Source of the DNA: Cordia subcordata
Lineage: Eukaryota; Streptophyta; Magnoliopsida; Boraginales; Cordiaceae
Direction of reading: 5' to 3'
Assembly (NCBI GenBank): GCA_028554755.1
Contig: JAPTOF010000010.1
Span: 12,560,501 to 12,624,500 of the forward strand
Length of the DNA stretch: 64,000 bases
Shown here: positions 36,601-47,700 of the stretch, piece after piece
How the letters are laid out: every line of letters starts with the position of its first letter
Numbering within the stretch: the stretch's first letter is position 1
Made by a program: the position numbers and the translations under genes
The notes under the pieces: model-generated
The model's database searches: none
Told to the model about the DNA's origin: nothing
Seen by the model: only the letters and a program-made list of their open reading frames with translations

Positions 36601-37424
36601 GGCACTTTATGTTTTGTCGAAAAAGCCAAACAACCAAATTCATGTCGTCGAGCTAATTGGAAGTAGAAATGCATATTATGAGGAAGAAGATCCGTTAAGT
36701 TTCAAGAAATTGAAGTTGAGCTTTTATGTTTAATGTGTGTGTGTGTGTGTTAGTTTTCAAGTTTATAATGCATTTTTGGGTTCATTGGGTGATGTTCATA
36801 ATTGGAAGAGGTGATTGTTAATGGTGGAGAATGGTCGACAAGATGATCAGAGCACCATGATAAGCAGCCTAATGGAGTCAAGGAAGGTTGAATCGTAGAT
36901 TCCATGGTTGATGAAGGTCGCACGTTCGTCAATAATGGTAAGCAAGGAACAGCACGTCTAAAGGTTGCATGACAGGTACCATTCGTAAGGCGATGATGCA
37001 AAGAGTATTTTGGTACCGATATGATGCATTTAATCACTAATTAATTTGGGTTGAATTATTCCTAATTGACAGTTTTATGCAGATGTGATGCATTCATTCA
37101 CTAATTCTTTTCTTTTTTTTTTCTTCTCTTTATTATCATAAATGGATTATCATATGTATATAATCTATTCTTCATGAAAACAAGTGGATTTACAACTTAT
37201 TATACTGATTTTTATGTTCTCTGTGGTACATTTAGATTGAGAAAGCTCTAGTGTTGATTGTTTTTATTTCTTCTTCTCACATTGTTTCTCATAAATTTCT
37301 CAAGTAGAATTGGGGTACAAAAGTGGTTAAAAAGCTGAGGTGTTCTCTAGTTTATTAGTAGATTTGTTAAGGAAGATTGTGTATTTTGAACTTATAAAGC
37401 TTTTTCAATGACAACGAAGAAGAT
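36601..37424. other. Interior of the Mutator-like element, no gene recognised
   Basis: Contains an open stretch at about 36580-36733 (ILAALYVLSKKPNNQIHVVE, unidentified), a (GT)n run at 36734-36751 and AT-rich sequence. Confidence 0.4.
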
Positions 37425-37693
37425 AAGAAGAAAATGGTTAGGCGAAGAAGAAAAACAAATGTAAAGAAAAAGATTAAATGATAGGCAAATTTCCAAATTT
37501 GCTCCCATCCTTCAGCCAGAACACATAGTATGTGCTCATCACGTGCTTTGAAACATTAAATTTGGATGGAATCAGGGACTTGGAGTAACGGCATGAGTCA
37601 AGTCGAACCTAAGGTATTAAGTGTCCAAATTGAAACGTGAGGGCTAAGGTGTCAAATCCAGCAAATGTGAAGGATTACTCGGGATGTTTACTC
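37425..37693. repeat. Right terminal inverted repeat
   Basis: Inverted partner of 31556-31857. Its outer end is GATGTTTACTC, followed immediately by the target duplication. Confidence 0.85.
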
Positions 37694-37702
37694 ATAATAC
37701 AA
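37694..37702 (+). repeat. Right 9-bp target duplication of the Mutator-like element
   Basis: ATAATACAA, see 31547-31555. Confidence 0.75.
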
Positions 37703-37855
37703 TCAACTCATCTATTCATCAACAAATGCTGAATACATTCATCAAACATTTTATTGGAAAGCTTCATTAACACTTTAGTATTGTTCATCATAAAAAAAAA
37801 AATGATAATGACTTAAAATGCTAACAATCAAGTCACAACAAAATAAAAGATTACT

Positions 37856-39722
37856 TTAAATTTTGAACACAACATTATCAATAGTGTTTGAAGGTAAGCC
37901 ATCTGTGTCGAGAATCAAAATTTTTAGGCTTTTCCTGCTTGTAATCCTAGATATGCAACATACAATTGACCATCTGTAAATACAAACCAAGGCACATATA
38001 GGCCAACTATTGACAAAGACTGTCCTTGACTTTTGTTTATTTTCATCACTAATAAAATGGTCGAAGGAAATTGACAGCATTGAAGTTTGAATGGCAACTT
38101 GGGATTTGTAGTGGTTAATACCATACATGGAGTACACCTTGTTTCTAGCATTTTGACCTGTTAAGAATGATGCTTCAATCACATGTTTTGCTACTGAGTA
38201 ATACTCAATCTTGTCCCATTTTATACCCACCAAACTAGTCAATATTCTTCAGCAACATAATAGGAACTCTAACCTTAAATTTCAACACATGATTAGGTAG
38301 TCAGAAGACTTGATATTATTGAAGAAGTTAGGTGTAAATAAATCTTCTTGGCAATCATTGCTCGAATCAACTTTACACACACTATTAGAGCAAAAAAATG
38401 TGTTCTTCACCAGGTAGCATAGATGATATGCAGTCATTTATTGTTTCCACATTTTTGAGTGCAAGGGCGAGTATAGCCCTATGCTAAAATTAATTCTATT
38501 GAGTAAAATTATCAAGCAAGTTGAGATAGGTGGTATCCACTATTGTCTCAAGCGGATCAGTGAAATCTATAATAAAAAATTCATGAGGAATTTTGGATGT
38601 TGTCTTACCATCACTGTGACTACCAGTAGTATCATCTCCTATACTTAGACCTATTCTAAAAACTCCTTCAAAGAGGAAACATCTTCATCAGAAGCCCCAA
38701 CAAACAACCGTATGTTTTTAGTTAAAGTTAACACACGAAATGGTCCTATCGAGATGAAAAATTGAGTGATGCATTAGCGGTATCAACTCTACTACTTTTT
38801 GGAATCACGAGTAAAATATGTCAGAAATCACTACCAAAGACAACAACTTTGCCTCCAAACACCAGGGTAGAATTGATAACAATTGTACCAAGGGGCTACC
38901 TTGTTTTATGTTACATCTTGGATCCTCGGTTATGTGGCATCACAAACCTTGAATATACAATCCTACCACTTAGAATTAGAGTAGAAGGAATTCTAATGGA
39001 CGCAATAGTAAGCATAATGTCATCATTGTGTCATAAAACAAATGTCAATGTCTTCCAAACATGTATTTTCGCTGTTTCACCATATCTATGAAGAAAAAAA
39101 ATACATCACCAACATTTTGTTCAATAGCCTCCATAAGTGTTTGGAACACATGTGTTTGTTTTCATCATTCAAGCTGTTGAAAAGTTCTTCAAATTATGAA
39201 GCAAATAGTGATATATCATAATTAAGTTCATCCTATATCAATGTACTCTAATAACCAAAGAGATTTACTTCTCCCAAAAAATAGTAATAGATAATCACAT
39301 AATTTTCGACTATTGCCTCACAAAAGCTTCTCAATCTTCATAAGAGCTAAGTTCTTTAATTCTTCTTCATCAAGTTGCATACCTATGAGCAAGTATTCTA
39401 GAAGTATCACATTGATCTAATCAATAACATGCACTATTGTTAAAAACATTAGTACTAATGTAACTAGAGGTAAAACCAAAAGGCTATTATAACATTACAG
39501 GTCTATATACATGTCACCTTTAAAAATAAAAAAGTTAATATTGTTACCTTCATATTACAAGACTTGCCATTGTCTACATAGTATACCATCTATAAGCAAC
39601 ATTCATATTTTCTCCCAAACAATTTTAGGTCACAACGGTGAATTAGACACTAACAAAGATGCATACAAATTCTCTAATAAATGTCCTCATCCCCATATAG
39701 ATGCCTCTAAAATTGCCTCAAT
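37856..39722 (-). pseudogene. Helitron PIF1-like helicase remnant (C-terminal part)
   Basis: Minus-strand reading gives EAILEASIWG at 39720, GDVFFLHRYGETAKIHVWKT near 39110-39060, GGKVVVFGSDF near 38855, MKINKSQGQSLSIVGLYVPW near 38045 and LYVA, ITSRKSLKILILDTDGLPSNT to the stop at 37856. These are the blocks of the plant Helitron helicase. Walker A (GYGGTGKT) reads RYGETAKI, so ATP binding is lost. Several stops and shifts. The upstream part continues at 47701. Confidence 0.88.
39720..39722 (+). repeat. Left 3-bp target duplication of the CACTA element
   Basis: AAT, repeated at 47701-47703. Confidence 0.85.
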
Positions 39723-40479
39723 CACTACAAGAAATAGATGTTTTTGTGGTAGTTCCTTTTGGCTTTTCTAGTAGTGCCAAGCTGTCATAAATCTTTTTAG
39801 TGGTAGTTTGCTAATTGAAGTAAATTTTCCATAAATGTACTAGTCACAAAAAGTGATTTGCGGCAGTTTGCGGATGTGTGGCAATTTAAGTATTAGTGGC
39901 ATTTCGTTACCAATCTTGCAATTCATGCGCATATATTTTTTCCTGCATTTACTTCTAGTTATCACAATTCATGTGCATATTTGAGAACATTTTCTTTCTT
40001 ATTTCAATCTCTCACCAGATGTGTAAAGAATCTCTTCAATTAGAATCACTTAATTATCTTCTTTTGCATCAATCAACAACATTATTTAGATCACAAGAAT
40101 TATGTGAAAAATATATGTATGGCATTTGCAATGCTACTTTAATTTTAGTTTCACAACTATAGCTACACTTTTTTGCTAAGCAACTATAGCTACACTTGAA
40201 GAACGAATACCACAAGAACCAAAATAAAAATAAAATAAAAATAATTGTTAGTATATTTAGATCCAAGACATGAATTAGACAATCTCTCTTGCAACTTCTT
40301 ATTGCCATAATCAAAGGTGCTCAAATTTGGTCATTGACCTAATTTCTAAAATATAAAGAACAGAAATAAAAAATAAGTTAAAACTGGAAATCCATCATAA
40401 AATTCAAAATAATAATCCAAAATGGACAATACATAGATCACTACTTCACATGAGAGTAGATGAAATACAAAACCTATTC

Positions 40480-40552
40480 TCATCTTTTGTTGATTGACTT
40501 CTTATCACAAACATCATCAAGAATAATTGTGCCATCTTTTAGATATTGTGAC
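40480..40552 (-). pseudogene. Terminal-exon-like fragment, unidentified
   Basis: After a TTTCAG acceptor the minus strand reads SQYLKDGTIILDDVCDKKSI then NKR and TGA. It looks like a captured last exon of a host gene. Gene not recognised. Confidence 0.35.
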
Positions 40553-40808
40553 CTGAAATAAGATCATGCTTCAACAATAAGTGAAAGGCTACTAGAAAAA
40601 ATAAAAATATATCACCCTTTCAAATGCAAAGCTGAATAATAATATGCAGCTATTAAAGTTCCAGAGTTCATCTATTTATGTCTCACAAGTCATCTTGAAA
40701 GAATGAAAAGATCATTATAGAGGACAAAGGATAAAGGATCATCATTGGTTATGCATATAATTGTTAATAAATTTACATTTAAGACGTGAATTAGGCAAAT
40801 TGACTCAC

Positions 40809-40893
40809 TTTGCCTCTTGATAGAACAACAAGATCCTAGAGACTAGCCGTCATATTTTCACCAAATCTAAGAGCTTTTATAGCACAAACCTTT
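40809..40893 (-). pseudogene. Exon-like fragment, unidentified
   Basis: Minus strand reads CAIKALRFGENMTASL, a stop, DLVVLSRGK and then GTGAGT, a strong donor. Probably a captured exon; gene not recognised. Confidence 0.3.
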
Positions 40894-41065
40894 ATACAAA
40901 GATTATTAGTGTACTCCAAGGTATTAATATATGAAGCTAAATGTAAATAATACATTATTTGCATAAGAGTAAATGGAAATCCCTATTACTCCATTTCTAT
41001 CATAGTCCTGAATATTAAGCTTTTGAATTAGATAGCAAGATTAACACAAACACTTATAAAACTTC

Positions 41066-41155
41066 AGGATGAGCCATTTTCTAAATGACTGTTAGGGCCA
41101 AAAGCTATGGTGCTCGTGTCAATCCTACTTACATCAATGAGAATACGAGGTCTAG
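41066..41155 (-). pseudogene. Glycolate oxidase-like ((S)-2-hydroxy-acid oxidase) fragment
   Basis: Minus strand reads SRPRILIDVSRIDTSTIAFG and, after a gap and shift, KMAHPE. This matches the conserved glycolate oxidase block 'FRPRILIDVS.ID..T..LG ... KMAHPEG' of the peroxisomal FMN enzyme. Only about 30 codons remain, so it cannot function. Confidence 0.6.
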
Positions 41156-42127
41156 ACTTGTAATTATTTAGACAAACCAATCCCGAATGAGGATATTTAT
41201 ATTAAGATTTGACAATCTAATTTTTGAAAAATCTACAGCAACTTACAAAATTCTTGAGAAAGATTTCTATTCTCAGCTAGATCCATAAGTCCTATACACC
41301 TGATTCGTAGTAATCATACACCATTTTTAGCAACTTTAACCTATTTTGCATGTTTTGAGAAAGGATTCTGTACACCTGCCAACACCTTTGGTGTTCTTCC
41401 TATATAATTTTCCTTTTAGAGCATTTGACAACTAAGAGATCAAGAACTCAAAATCAATTCTAGAACCAAAAGTTATTTCATAATAGCAAAGATATAAAGG
41501 TTTATAGAACACAAACCTGTGATGCAACACCAACACTAATTTCATCCAAAATCTAGAAAATCACAACGTAGCTACCATATAATTAATATAATGGACAAGT
41601 AACAAAAGAATCTAAAAGGGCAATATATTTTCATGAATACATAGAGTATCCTCTGGGTATTAACAAGAAAAAGAAATTTCAATCACAACTGCATTAGTGT
41701 AAATCTCCTGAAAAGGATATATGTTCTAGAAGTGGTCAGCTAGACATGACAACACATTCCAACATATCTAAGGGAAGCCTCAATTTTGTGTTAAAACTAA
41801 TTTTAGTTTGATATATGATGTTTCTTATACTATTTAGATGAATCAGATTATTCACCTAATGATTTTTGTTATCTGATTATTTCATTAATAAAAAAAATGA
41901 CTCCTAAGAGATCAAGTAAAACTTGTGAAATCATTTTGAACTCACATTTATAGAACTATACAAAATAACATTAATTTAGAAAATAGCTTTTTTCTTGTAG
42001 TAGAGCTTATTCAAAATAGATCATGCTAAAAGCTCTACTATGCTATAGCTATTCCATTTCTTTCTACGAATTGTCCAATTCTTTTCACAAATCAATTACT
42101 TTTAATTATTCAAATAGGTGAACTATT

Positions 42128-42157
42128 GAGACATATATATATATATATATATATAGG
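42128..42157. repeat. (TA)n microsatellite
   Basis: Uninterrupted AT alternation of roughly 26 bases. Confidence 0.9.
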
Positions 42158-42202
42158 TATCTCGCTTAGACATTAGTCAACAAACAAATTCTAGAAGTGC
42201 AC

Positions 42203-42283
42203 CTAATTTTTCGGCTCTTCAATTTCATCTTTGGCTTCATCATTGTTTAAAGCATCACCTATGGTATCTGACATTGTTTTAGT
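42203..42283 (-). pseudogene. VPS2/CHMP2-like (ESCRT-III) exon fragment
   Basis: Minus strand reads MSDTIGDALNNDEAKDEIEE, PKN, then TAG where CAG (Gln) is expected, immediately followed by GT. This resembles the VPS2-type segment 'MSDAIDDALDNDEAEEETEELTNQ', including the exon end at Gln. ESCRT-III proteins bud vesicles into endosomes. The match is short and recalled from memory. Confidence 0.5.
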
Positions 42284-42626
42284 CAAGAAGTACCAAAGAC
42301 CAAGTTACATAATCCAAATATTCCAATAGAGAATAGCAATGAAAGACTTAATAATGCATTTAGGATGACCAGTAGATTGGCATAAATTGAGTCTCTCATA
42401 ACCATTTGGCAAACCTACAGACAAAAAAAAGTGTTAGGTTTAAGATGCAGTGGTGACCAAAACCAACAAGAATTACTCTAATGACAGAAAACTAGAAAGA
42501 ATGCTCTAGGTGACCCAACATAAAAAAGATAATGTAAGGCTCATTAACTAAATGGACAGATCTTCTCGAGTCTATAAAAGAAAAACTTTTAGAAAATTGA
42601 GGTCTTTCATGTCCTAGGAACACTAC

Positions 42627-42728
42627 CTTAGCATTGAAGTTTGAATCCAGTAGAATATTAGACAATATAAGATCCCTGCAAATAATATGAGGGTTATAAT
42701 TCCCATAGATATTCGAATCCTTTAGTTA
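42627..42728 (-). pseudogene. Receptor-like protein kinase fragment (subdomain VIb)
   Basis: Minus strand gives KGFEYLWEL (one frame), then IICRDLILSNILLDSNFNAK followed by GTAG. This matches 'VIHRDLKSSNILLDSNFNAK' of plant receptor-like kinases. The catalytic-loop His-Arg-Asp is Cys-Arg-Asp and the Lys two residues after Asp is Ile, so the catalytic Lys is lost. Confidence 0.65.
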
Positions 42729-42879
42729 GAATACAAACTCTCTAACGTTTGTGCCTTCATGCATAGAACATTTTCATTTAGGGTTAGAAAGAACGTTTCC
42801 CATGTTGCATGCATTTGACCTATCTTTGACTCTTGGGGATGATGTATTTTTAGCTCTTGATTATGAGAAGAAGGTCATG

Positions 42880-43579
42880 GGTGGCTAGTAAGAGAGCACA
42901 TAGGGCATGATCTCATACGCTTACGTGTGACACCTTCCACACTTAAGCACACATTTTCATTAGATGGTTCAGGGTGGGATCTTGAAAAGGGGTGCATTAT
43001 GCATTCATCGCCCCATTATTTGTTGCATGACCCTTTTCCTTCTACTTTCTATGTGTGGTTGAATATTAGGCAATTTGGGCCTCCCAATTTTAAACACAGT
43101 TTGCTCTAACATTGGCGCTCGGCTGAAGGTGTTAAATCTAGTGTTGCTAGGAGGCGCTCTAGACATGTTTATGTTCAATTTGCTTTCCTTATTTTCCTTT
43201 TCTTTTAGTTGCTTTTACTTTTTATCTATTCCTGCTCTTTGCTTTTCATTTTTTCTTTTCTAAATGTTTTCTCTTTTTCACCCTCCTATGTGTTGACCCT
43301 CTCTATCATTTCCCATTTTTATATACCTTGTTTATCATTAGATGATGTCAATGTGAGCTTGCATGGCAATGCTACTAATCGTGTGCTTTGAGTGTCTGTA
43401 ATTTGTTGAGAGACAGGGATTAGATCTTTAAAGAACGCAAGGTTAGATCTTTCCTTTCTCCACTTGTCCCAATGCATCTACCCTATCCCCACCACCCTTA
43501 CTTGCTTTATGTTGCCGATTTGCTTGTTGAGTAGTATTGTTCTATTTGTTTAAGGACAAGCAAAGTTTAGGATTGGGGA
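42880..43579 (+). other. 3' internal part of a Gypsy-type element
   Basis: Sequence ending TTAAGGACAAGCAAAG then GGATTGGGGA resembles the stretch after pol in Tat/Retand-type Gypsy elements, with a purine-rich tract before the LTR. No domain could be read confidently. Confidence 0.4.
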
Positions 43580-43978
43580 TGTGGGAGTTTGGTTTTTTCT
43601 ATATGCTTTGACTAGGGTAGATCTGCATTATGTGTTTAAAATGGTGAAACTTTTTTGGTTTTGATGCATGTAGAGTTGTTTATTTCTTGGTTGATCATTG
43701 TGTTCGCTATTGTGGTTGACTCAATTGATTAGTGAATATGAGTTGCATTGTGGGGAGTGAATAGAGTATATTGAAAATCGGGTCTTAGAGGAGATGCCCT
43801 TGAAAGTGTGGAGAGTAAGGACCTTCTAGAAACCCATGTAGCCACCCATAGTTTGGTAGGAAAGAGTGTTGAAGAAAGGTTGTTGATATGACTGCCTTCC
43901 TTGTTTGATGCTTTTGAATGTGCCTAAACCTTTCTTTTTCTTTGTTCTTGTGTAAATGCAATGCAAAGTATGAAAAAT

Positions 43979-44085
43979 CCAAAAAAAAAAAAAAAATTTG
44001 AGAAAAGGCAAAAAGGTGCAAAAACATAAAAAAGTTGAAAAATTGAAAAAAAGAGAAAAAGTCCAAAAGCACAAAAAAATTTTGT
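43979..44085. repeat. A-rich simple sequence
   Basis: A-run followed by repeated AAAAGTGCAAAAA/AAAAAGTTGAAAAA units. Phe-rich open frames on the other strand here are artefacts of this composition. Confidence 0.7.
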
Positions 44086-44997
44086 GAATAAGTGCATAAG
44101 TGACACAATTGTCAACTTAGCATAAGCTATCTTCTATGTAGATATGTGAATAAGGCTTTTTTATAAGCCATGATGTATGTGTATACTCTCTTTTCTTGTC
44201 TTTGAGGCTTTGTGCATATTTGGAGAGCCTATGTTAGTTGGGGGGCACGAAATCTCAACATCCTGAATGCATGCATTAGAATCTAAGGCTTGTGATGGTT
44301 TGGCTACTTGGAAACTTTCCACAAGGTTCGAGGCCCTTTATGAGTAGAGGGATGATCTAAAGAGACTTGAGGATCTCTCCATAATAGGAATGCCCCCTTC
44401 ATGCTTCTTAGGCTAACCATGATAGTGAGTCAAATCCTTAAGCAACCCTTTGTATCAACTTTAGAGGTAAACTTAGTTTTGGGCTTGCTTGGGGGACAAG
44501 TAAGAAAAAGGTTTGAAGGTGTTGATGTGTTCATTTCATGTTTTTATGTATTGCATGTTTATATTTGTTTTGAGGTGTTTTGAGCTTCATTTAATGTATT
44601 AGTATAGCATTTAGGTCATACTTGTGCATATTAGGGTTTACATGTTCATAGTTGAAGTTAAGACTTAAATGTTATATTAATGAGTGTTTGTTGCTTATTT
44701 TAGGTGTGATTTAGAGAGATAATTAGAGCTTGATTGAGGGTGCTTGGAATGTGGAACAAAGATAAAGGTATTCCGGACGTAAAGAAACGAAGAATTTGGA
44801 AATGGCCTTGGCAAAGGAAGGAGCGACTGAAAACCGAGTGCAATGGGAGATAAATTTGAAGCTTGCAACCAAAAAGGACATGGAAAAATTTTGGACATGT
44901 TTTAGGGTACAAAAGATGGCTTGGGAGATCCCCCATAGTGATACGAAGCAATGAAATAAACGGTGCGCGAATCGGAGCCAAAATAAGCAAGATATGA

Positions 44998-45165
44998 ACA
45001 TTTTACTATCAAGACCGGTTGACTTCTTGTCTAGGCCGGTCAACGTAGTAGGTGGACCCGCTAGGTCGACCGGTCAAATCAGAATCTGGGCCAATTTTGG
45101 CCGGTTGACTTAACCCCTAAGCCAGTCGATCGGCCGGGCCCTCGGCTGGACACGTTGACAGTTGT
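44998..45165. repeat. CCGGTCGACC-rich tract (b)
   Basis: Contains GACCGGTTGACTT, GGCCGGTCAACG, GGTCGACCGGTC, GGCCGGTTGACTT and CGATCGGCCGGGCC in about 150 bp. Confidence 0.7.
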
Positions 45166-46363
45166 ATTAAGCTACTTTTCAGCTATTTTTGAAGGAGAAC
45201 ACCAACTAAATCAAACACCCATTTCTCTAAACCCAAAATCCACCAAAAATCACCTCACACACTCACTTTTAAACACATTTAACACTTGGAATCAAGGATT
45301 GAAGAGGATCAAACACTAGGATTTGGGGCATAGTTCATGGATTGAGAAGCTTGGCTACGGATAGAAGGGTACCTCTCTTTTATCCTGAGTCTAATTATGT
45401 TTGATTATTCTTGCATTTATGGATTGAGTACTACTTTTTATTAATGGGAACTTGATGGATTTATGTATATATGCTTTATGCCTAGGGTTTCAAAGGCTAT
45501 CTTACATACATGTTTATGTGTTTGTTGAAATACCTCAATAATGTAGCATATGTATATTGAAGTCTATTATGCTATTAACCATTTCTAAATCATTATGCTA
45601 GCATGTCTATGTGTTTGTGTGGTGATTACATGAAGTGGGTCTGACTATATACTTGTCTATATGTGTGTTAGCATACTCAATGGCATAAATTGCTTTAATT
45701 GCTTACGTGTAAGGTGTTATTGCTTAAATTGGTGTAATATACGCATGTCTATGTGTTTAGTAGAATAATATACCAGTGTATTCTCGAATGCCATGCCCTA
45801 GATGTGTTTGCTTTGCATTTTAATGTCAATTTCTACTATTGTGATGCGATCGATGGTGTACAACTAGTAACTAGCCTAGGTCGAGTCCCCTTTGGCCTTA
45901 AATCTAGCCAATAGGAGTTTGGATATGTTTAGTTGACCTTAGTTCACTTAAGAAGGCTGGTTAGTGCACCCTAATGTTATAGGTTCATAAAGGCCGCACC
46001 ATAACTCTAAGTGAGGTGAAGCTTAGGGACGAACTAGCACCGAGTCCTAGGGTCAGATTGGGGAACTAATTAGTAGACTAAATGCTAGGGTTAAATCGAC
46101 CTACACTCACCTAACCTTATTAGCTAGCCTTAATTCCTAAGTCATAAAGATCACGCTGTACTGCTAGGCATCGCCACCTAGAGAGGGACCCGTACTGAGG
46201 CTTAGTGTACCAATAAGGAGGCTAATTATAGGTCTAGACTAGAACACTTATTATAATCCATCAAGTAACCCTAGAATGACGTAGTAATCACCATAAACAA
46301 GACGTAATCACCTTAGTCCCCCATTTCCAATGTTCGAATCCCCTTAGATCACTTGATTTCCCT

Positions 46364-46371
46364 ATCACACA
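46364..46371 (+). repeat. Left 8-bp target duplication of hAT-like MITE
   Basis: ATCACACA, repeated exactly at 46836-46843. Confidence 0.9.
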
Positions 46372-46835
46372 TAGAGGTGGCAAAACGGGTTGAGACTCGC
46401 GGGTCGACCCGCCTAACTCGTCAAAAAATAGGGTTAGGGTTGATAATTTAGTGACCCGCCAAATAAACGGGTCAACCCGACCCAACCCGCCAAATTGACG
46501 GGTCGGGTTGCGTCAACCCACGGGTGACCCGTGAACCCGCCAAAATGACCCACCAACCCGCCAAACGTGCAAAAACGACCCATGAACCCGCCTAACCCAC
46601 ATAACCCGCCAAAGCGACCCGTAAACCCGTAAAAAAATGACCCGCGAACCCGCCAAAACGACCCGCCTAACCCGCTATAATAACCCAGCTAACCCACCAA
46701 CCCATTAGGGTCGGGTTAGGGTTTATAACTCCTGACCCGTTCATTAAATGGGTCAACCCGACCCAACCCGCCAACCCGCCGAACCCGTCGTAAACGAGTC
46801 GGGTTGACCCGCGGGTTACCCGTTTGCCACTTCTA
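46372..46835. mobile_element. hAT-like MITE made of GACCCGCC-type repeats
   Basis: Begins TAGAGGTGGCAAAACGGGTT and ends with its imperfect inverse (AACCCG...TTTGCCACTTCTA). It is bounded by perfect 8-bp duplications. The interior is a G+C-rich array of ACCCGCC/GGCGGGT words that can pair with each other. TAGAGGTGGCAA ends with 8-bp duplications are typical of plant hAT elements. No coding capacity. Confidence 0.92.
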
Positions 46836-46843
46836 ATCACACA
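46836..46843 (+). repeat. Right 8-bp target duplication of hAT-like MITE
   Basis: ATCACACA, continuing into a short (CA)n run. Confidence 0.9.
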
Positions 46844-47085
46844 CACACACACATCTTTTATTTCCTTGTCTTTATATTAGGTTTATCTTTTTCGGGCTCC
46901 CTTTAAACCAAAAATCCCAAAAATATTATAGTTAGGACCTTAACACCTAGCTTTCAGGACGCACTTAGCTTAGGACACTATACACGTTAGGCCTTTCCAT
47001 GGATTCGACCCCCCATTCGCACACACTACACCACACGACTCGTGCGCTTGCGGGATATTTAGGCTTATGCTCAAATAGCGTATCA

Positions 47086-47700
47086 AGTGACACCACAAGA
47101 CGATGTCATCGCCAGCGTATGAAAGGACTAGTGTTGTTTGGTTGAGGTGTTTGGAACGGTGATGTTTACTGTTGCTACTGCTGAGTTTGAGGTGTTAAGA
47201 ACAATACAAAGCCAAAGCTGATTACGAATGAAGATGCGAACGGTATTTCGAAGGCTGGGCTGAAAGATGGCATACTAAAGGCTAGAGTAGAGAAGAGCGT
47301 GAGAATGGCAGAGGAAGATGGCTGAGCTCTAAACATTTATAATGGTTTGTGGTTGGTAGAGAGAGTAAATATGAGTGGAGAGAATTTTAAGGCAATCAAT
47401 GTTAATGTTGAGTGTTTTGGAGTTGTTGAGTAAAAGTTATAGTGTATGCATAGAGTTATATTGGTTTCGGGAAAGTGGATTTTAAAAGTCCTGTTGCTGC
47501 AGTTATAGGAACTGTCATAACAAAGCCTAGAATTTTTTGACATTTACTGTGGTTCATAACCACAGTATGAAAGTCTTTTTAAACTTTTTAATCCATCTAT
47601 GATGGCAATCTGCTTGAATCACTATAAAAAGGCCTCAATGATGGCAATTGTATAATAATCACTGTAAATACAAATAAAACATTTCATTTTTTTTGTAGTG
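47086..47700. other. Right end of the CACTA element
   Basis: No gene. Subterminal sequence with repeated ATGGCAAT and CACTGTAAAT/CACTATAAAA words near the terminus. Confidence 0.5.

Larger units (their letters stand above)
31556..37693. mobile_element. Mutator-like element with captured gene fragment and nested Copia
   Basis: Termini are long inverted repeats: left 31556-31857 and right about 37425-37693, where the reverse complement reads GAGTAAACATCCCGAGTAAT against the left GGGTAAATATCCTAAATAAT. Outside them lie ATAACACAA (31547-31555) and ATAATACAA (37694-37702), a 9-bp target duplication with one mismatch. Long inverted repeats plus a 9-bp duplication fit the Mutator superfamily. No transposase is seen, so it is non-autonomous. 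Its right half carries a class III peroxidase fragment, as in Pack-MULEs. Its left two thirds is Copia-3. It lies about 475 bp upstream of the GDI TATA box. Confidence 0.8.
43580..47085 (+). repeat. Gypsy-type LTR-like sequence inside the CACTA element
   Basis: Starts TGTGGGAGTTTGG and ends GCGTATCA, about 3.5 kb including a 464-bp MITE. The end CTTGCGGGATATTTAGGC and the block GACGTAGTAATCACC are LTR-like and resemble 55,950-56,930, a second diverged copy. A partner LTR and a target duplication were not found, so limits are provisional. It contains CCGGTCGACC-rich tract (b). Confidence 0.45.
39723..47700. mobile_element. CACTA element inserted in the Helitron helicase gene
   Basis: It begins CACTACAAGAAATAG at 39723 and ends TTTTTTTTGTAGTG at 47700, inverse termini of the CACTA (En/Spm) type, with the 3-bp duplication AAT on both sides. 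Removing it and one AAT lets the minus-strand Helitron frame pass without a shift from ...DDNKEYI to EAILEASIWG..., as expected for that protein. No transposase was recognised, so it is non-autonomous. It holds host-like gene scraps on the minus strand (40480-42728) and Gypsy LTR sequence (42880-47085). Confidence 0.9.

Noticed and set aside
38762..39091. Plus-strand 109-codon frame
   Set aside because: The opposite strand reads as the Helitron helicase (GGKVVVFGSDF and the Walker A region), so this frame is a shadow.
41983..42005. TTTTTTCTTGTAGTAG as the right end of a smaller CACTA starting at 39723
   Set aside because: It resembles an inverted CACTACAAG end, but the flanking trinucleotide does not match AAT and it would not restore the Helitron frame. 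The end at 47700 does both.
43785..44115. Three overlapping Phe-rich minus-strand frames
   Set aside because: They translate an A-rich simple sequence and show no domain or codon structure.
42927..47094. GTGACACC as a target duplication of the Gypsy insertion in the CACTA
   Set aside because: GTGACACC occurs near 42927 and 47087, but neither copy adjoins a proper TG start at the left, so it is probably chance.
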